From assembly GCA_012839665.1 (NCBI GenBank), contig DUMX01000066.1:1-7168 (forward strand): a DNA stretch of 7,168 nt, in the 5' to 3' direction. The DNA is from Gelria sp. (GTDB taxonomy: Bacteria > Bacillota > Syntrophomonadia > Syntrophomonadales > Syntrophomonadaceae). Shown one piece after another: positions 5,876 through 7,168 of this stretch (its first letter is position 1; every line of letters begins with the position of its first letter). The notes under the pieces are model-generated. The model was not told the origin of the DNA. It saw only the letters and a program-made list of their open reading frames with translations, and searched no databases. Made by a program: the position numbers and the translations under genes.

Positions 5876-6005
5876 AATTAATTCTACAATTGCTGCGCAT
5901 CATTAGCAGATTGCACTGTATTAAATTAATTTTAACTTATTCAACATGATTTAATGAGAAAACCCAACTCTGGGCTGTCTGTTTTATTGGAAAAGCCCCG
6001 GATTT

Positions 6006-6040
6006 GATAGGGACAATGAACCTGAACCTGTCCCCATATC
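6006..6040. repeat. REP-like palindrome (GGGACA ... TGTCCC with GAACCT direct repeat)
   Basis: GATAGGGACA (6006-6015) pairs with TGTCCC-CA-TATC (6029-6040, two-base bulge). The loop contains GAACCT twice in tandem. Sequences of the form GGGGACAGGTTC...TGTCCC recur in many Firmicutes genomes and are often linked to RAYT-type (REP-associated tyrosine) transposases. No transposase is present here. It ends about 30 bases before the sigma-28 promoter. Confidence 0.5.
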
Positions 6041-6068
6041 CCATATACAGACGAGGTCCCCGTTGAGC

Positions 6069-6095
6069 TAAAGCATTTGTACTTTATGCCGATAT
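6069..6095 (+). promoter_or_regulatory. Sigma-28 (SigD/FliA) flagellar-type promoter
   Basis: TAAA (6069-6072), exactly 15 bases, then GCCGATAT (6088-6095). This matches the SigD consensus TAAA-N15-GCCGATAT in every position. It stands about 30 bases before the ATG of the coiled-coil gene and predicts a start near 6102, leaving a short leader with the Shine-Dalgarno. It implies control together with late flagellar and chemotaxis genes. Confidence 0.85.
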
Positions 6096-6113
6096 ATAGG
6101 GTATCATCACTGC

Positions 6114-6119
6114 AGGAGG
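6114..6119 (+). promoter_or_regulatory. Shine-Dalgarno AGGAGG of the coiled-coil gene
   Basis: A perfect AGGAGG seven bases before the ATG at 6127. It confirms both the start codon and that this is a well-translated gene. Confidence 0.85.
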
Positions 6120-6126
6120 AGTTAAA

Positions 6127-6957
6127 ATGCGTATTAATCCAAACATAGGCATGCAAAATGGTTTTTTAAACGTTTATCGTATTAATCAAGATTTAAACCA
6201 AAATAGTTATGCCTTGAAAAATAACCAACAACACGACAGGAAAGATACTCTTTCTATCAGTCCGTTAAGAAAAACAAACAGTTTTATTGAATCTTTGATG
6301 AAACAAAAACAAGATGTTATTGAAAGAAAAAATGAGCTTATCGGCAACACCCTTGAAAAAGGGAGAGATATGGACAGTATAAAATCACAGCTTGAATCTT
6401 ACGAAGAACAGCTTAAAACCATTGATGAGCGGATTGCTCAAATAATGGCAGAGCAGGCAAAGCAGCAAGCGGAAAAACAAAAAGAAACCAAAAATGCTAA
6501 ACCAAAAACCGAAGAGGAAATTCCAGCTGAAACTGAACGTTTGAATTCGATTATTAGTTTATCCTTAAATATAAAGCAAGCACAAGTGATATCCTCGGTA
6601 AAAACAAAGGTTGATGGAGATGCAAGGGTTTTGAAATCCGAAATTGAGCTTGATAAAGCGCGTGCAGGTTCATCTCCTTCTGCAAAAGAGTTTATAGCTA
6701 ATAAAGAAACTCGTCTTGCAGAGCTGCAAAAACTCTCCGCAAACCTTACTGTACAAATTGGCGATAAATTAGTTGAAGTTAATGAAGAGATTAAGGAAAA
6801 CGGTAATAATCAAACTGTTAAACTTGAAAAACCAAACACAACTGAAAACAGCGCTTTAATTGTTGAAGCCAAAAGCGCCAATCAGCCCGGAGCGAAGGAT
6901 AGGAAGAAACAGATGCAGTTTGCCACGGGGTCTGATTTAACCGGACTTCATGGATAA
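6127..6957 (+). CDS. Coiled-coil protein of the motility (sigma-28) regulon, function unknown
   Basis: A 276-residue, hydrophilic, Lys/Glu/Gln-rich protein with no signal peptide or membrane segment. Residues 1-50 are polar and Asn-rich and end in DRKDTLSISPLRK. Residues 51-125 are a strong heptad-type coiled coil (NSFIESLMKQKQDVIERK..., then a Gln/Lys/Ala-rich part). After a Pro/Glu linker a second helical part runs at 138-225, and a polar tail follows. The short N-terminal K/R-I-N opening and the D-x-x-x-I-S phrase recall the start of FlgM and other small SigD-controlled proteins, but there is no FlgM-like C-terminal half. Transcription is predicted from a perfect sigma-28 promoter, so a link to flagella or chemotaxis is likely while the actual role is unknown. 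The 3' end overlaps the Tex-like fragment on the other strand by 21 bases, and its last eight codons are repeated at the window end, so the true C-terminus may be altered by the rearrangement there. Confidence 0.8.
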   Translation: MRINPNIGMQNGFLNVYRINQDLNQNSYALKNNQQHDRKDTLSISPLRKTNSFIESLMKQKQDVIERKNELIGNTLEKGRDMDSIKSQLESYEEQLKTIDERIAQIMAEQAKQQAEKQKETKNAKPKTEEEIPAETERLNSIISLSLNIKQAQVISSVKTKVDGDARVLKSEIELDKARAGSSPSAKEFIANKETRLAELQKLSANLTVQIGDKLVEVNEEIKENGNNQTVKLEKPNTTENSALIVEAKSANQPGAKDRKKQMQFATGSDLTGLHG

Positions 6958-7047
6958 GGCCACTTTGCCCCGTTCCCAGTCAACTGACAGTACCCGTACC
7001 GTTACCACACCTCCTACGGCTACGACTTCCATGGGATGGCGGATGTA
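6937..7047 (-). pseudogene. 3' end of a Tex-like S1-domain gene, cut off by an inverted repeat
   Basis: The minus strand encodes 36 residues and a TAA stop: YIRHPMEVVAVGGVV..., then VLSVDWERGKVALSMKSG. This is the second half of an S1 RNA-binding domain. The wording (HPMEVV.VG..V.V.VLSVD..R....LSMK) is that of the C-terminal domain of the transcription accessory protein Tex. At 7047 the match ends abruptly: further upstream the frame reads GIYAPGH, which is not S1-like. The first half of the domain is found instead on the plus strand at 7050-7142. Tex is normally over 700 residues long, so nearly all of it is missing. Its stop codon lies inside the coiled-coil gene (convergent overlap of 21 bases). 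A different S1-domain protein is possible. The break is either a rearrangement or an assembly chimera. Confidence 0.65.
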
Positions 7048-7144
7048 GTGGCCTGGTGCATATATCCCAGATGGCAGACCGCTACATCCGCCATCCCATG
7101 GAAGTCGTAGCCGTAGGAGGTGTGGTAACGGTACGGGTACTGTC
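6986..7144. repeat. Perfect 63-base inverted repeat with a 33-base loop
   Basis: Arms 6986-7048 and 7082-7144 are exact reverse complements; the spacer is 7049-7081. Both arms are coding text of the Tex-like S1 domain, not transposon ends. As RNA or single-stranded DNA it would form a very stable hairpin. The identity of the arms indicates a very recent event or an artefact. Confidence 0.95.
7050..7142 (+). pseudogene. Opposing fragment of the same Tex-like S1 domain
   Basis: The plus strand encodes GLVHISQMADRYIRHP... through TVRVL, 31 residues that hold the opening of an S1 domain (GLVHISQ). It shares its last 20 residues with the minus-strand copy, because the two lie in perfect 63-base inverted repeats. 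After 7142 the frame switches from the expected SVDWERG to SDLTGLHG, which is the C-terminus of the coiled-coil protein repeated. Joined in silico, the two fragments give one uninterrupted S1 domain, so one original tex end appears to have been duplicated head to head. Confidence 0.65.
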
Positions 7145-7168
7145 TGATTTAACCGGACTTCATGGATA
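7143..7168 (+). repeat. 26-base direct repeat of the coiled-coil gene 3' end
   Basis: Bases 7143-7168 are identical to 6931-6956 (from TCTGATTTAACC to CATGGATA), and the copy continues to the window edge, so its full length is unknown. The repeat encodes SDLTGLHG in the coiled-coil frame and, on the other strand, the last codons of the Tex-like gene. Only a two-base TC is shared at the junction with the inverted repeat. Confidence 0.95.

Noticed and set aside
5959..5975. Minus-strand hairpin CCCA-GAGT-TGGG followed by TTTT as a terminator
   Set aside because: Only four firm pairs and a short T tract, with no gene ending upstream of it on that strand.
5941..6156. 71-codon minus-strand frame overlapping the coiled-coil gene start
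   Set aside because: It is antisense to the sigma-28 promoter, the ribosome site and the REP-like palindrome, its product is low in recognisable structure, and it has no ribosome site.
6986..7144. Inverted repeat read as an insertion-sequence or MITE
   Set aside because: The arms are coding sequence of an S1 domain, there is no transposase, and the flanking 26-base repeat is far longer than a normal target-site duplication.

Overview
The window reads as low-to-moderate G+C Firmicutes DNA, most likely from the class Clostridia. Purine-rich Shine-Dalgarno sites sit 5-9 bases ahead of the starts, and there are sigma-A type promoters, U-tract terminators, a sigma-28 (SigD) promoter and the paired FAD proteins common in clostridia. 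A Syntrophomonas-like organism would fit, but that is only an impression.

Left part, minus strand (1-1180). The first 217 codons of trpD (anthranilate phosphoribosyltransferase) run off the left edge. Upstream lies a leader that I read as a TRAP-type (mtrB) tryptophan attenuator. It has a sigma-A promoter (1133-1161), a run of GAG triplets mostly five bases apart (1046-1097), an antiterminator pairing that competes with an intrinsic terminator (1004-1036), and then about 310 bases with no recognisable gene. A second run of seven triplets exactly five bases apart (658-690) covers the trpD ribosome binding site. This layout predicts both transcription attenuation and translation block when tryptophan is plentiful. 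It is the most interesting signal in the window.

Middle, minus strand (1181-5140). There is a class I SAM-dependent methyltransferase of unknown substrate. Upstream of it is a two-gene unit of FAD proteins: an HI0933/YhiN-type flavoprotein followed 25 bases later by a COG2509-type FAD-dependent dehydrogenase with an ideal Shine-Dalgarno.

Next, minus strand (5240-5795). Two tiny membrane-protein genes (64 and 52 residues) form their own unit, with a clear promoter upstream and a strong terminator downstream.

Right part (5796-7168). An intergenic zone with two dispersed palindromic repeats leads to a plus-strand gene for a 276-residue coiled-coil protein. Its promoter matches the flagellar sigma-28 consensus, so it probably belongs to the motility regulon although I cannot name it. 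The last 230 bases hold the C-terminal S1 domain of a Tex-like protein, split over two opposing copies: 63-base perfect inverted repeats around a 33-base loop, followed by a 26-base direct repeat of the coiled-coil gene's 3' end. This is either a recent fold-back rearrangement or an assembly/amplification chimera near a contig end.
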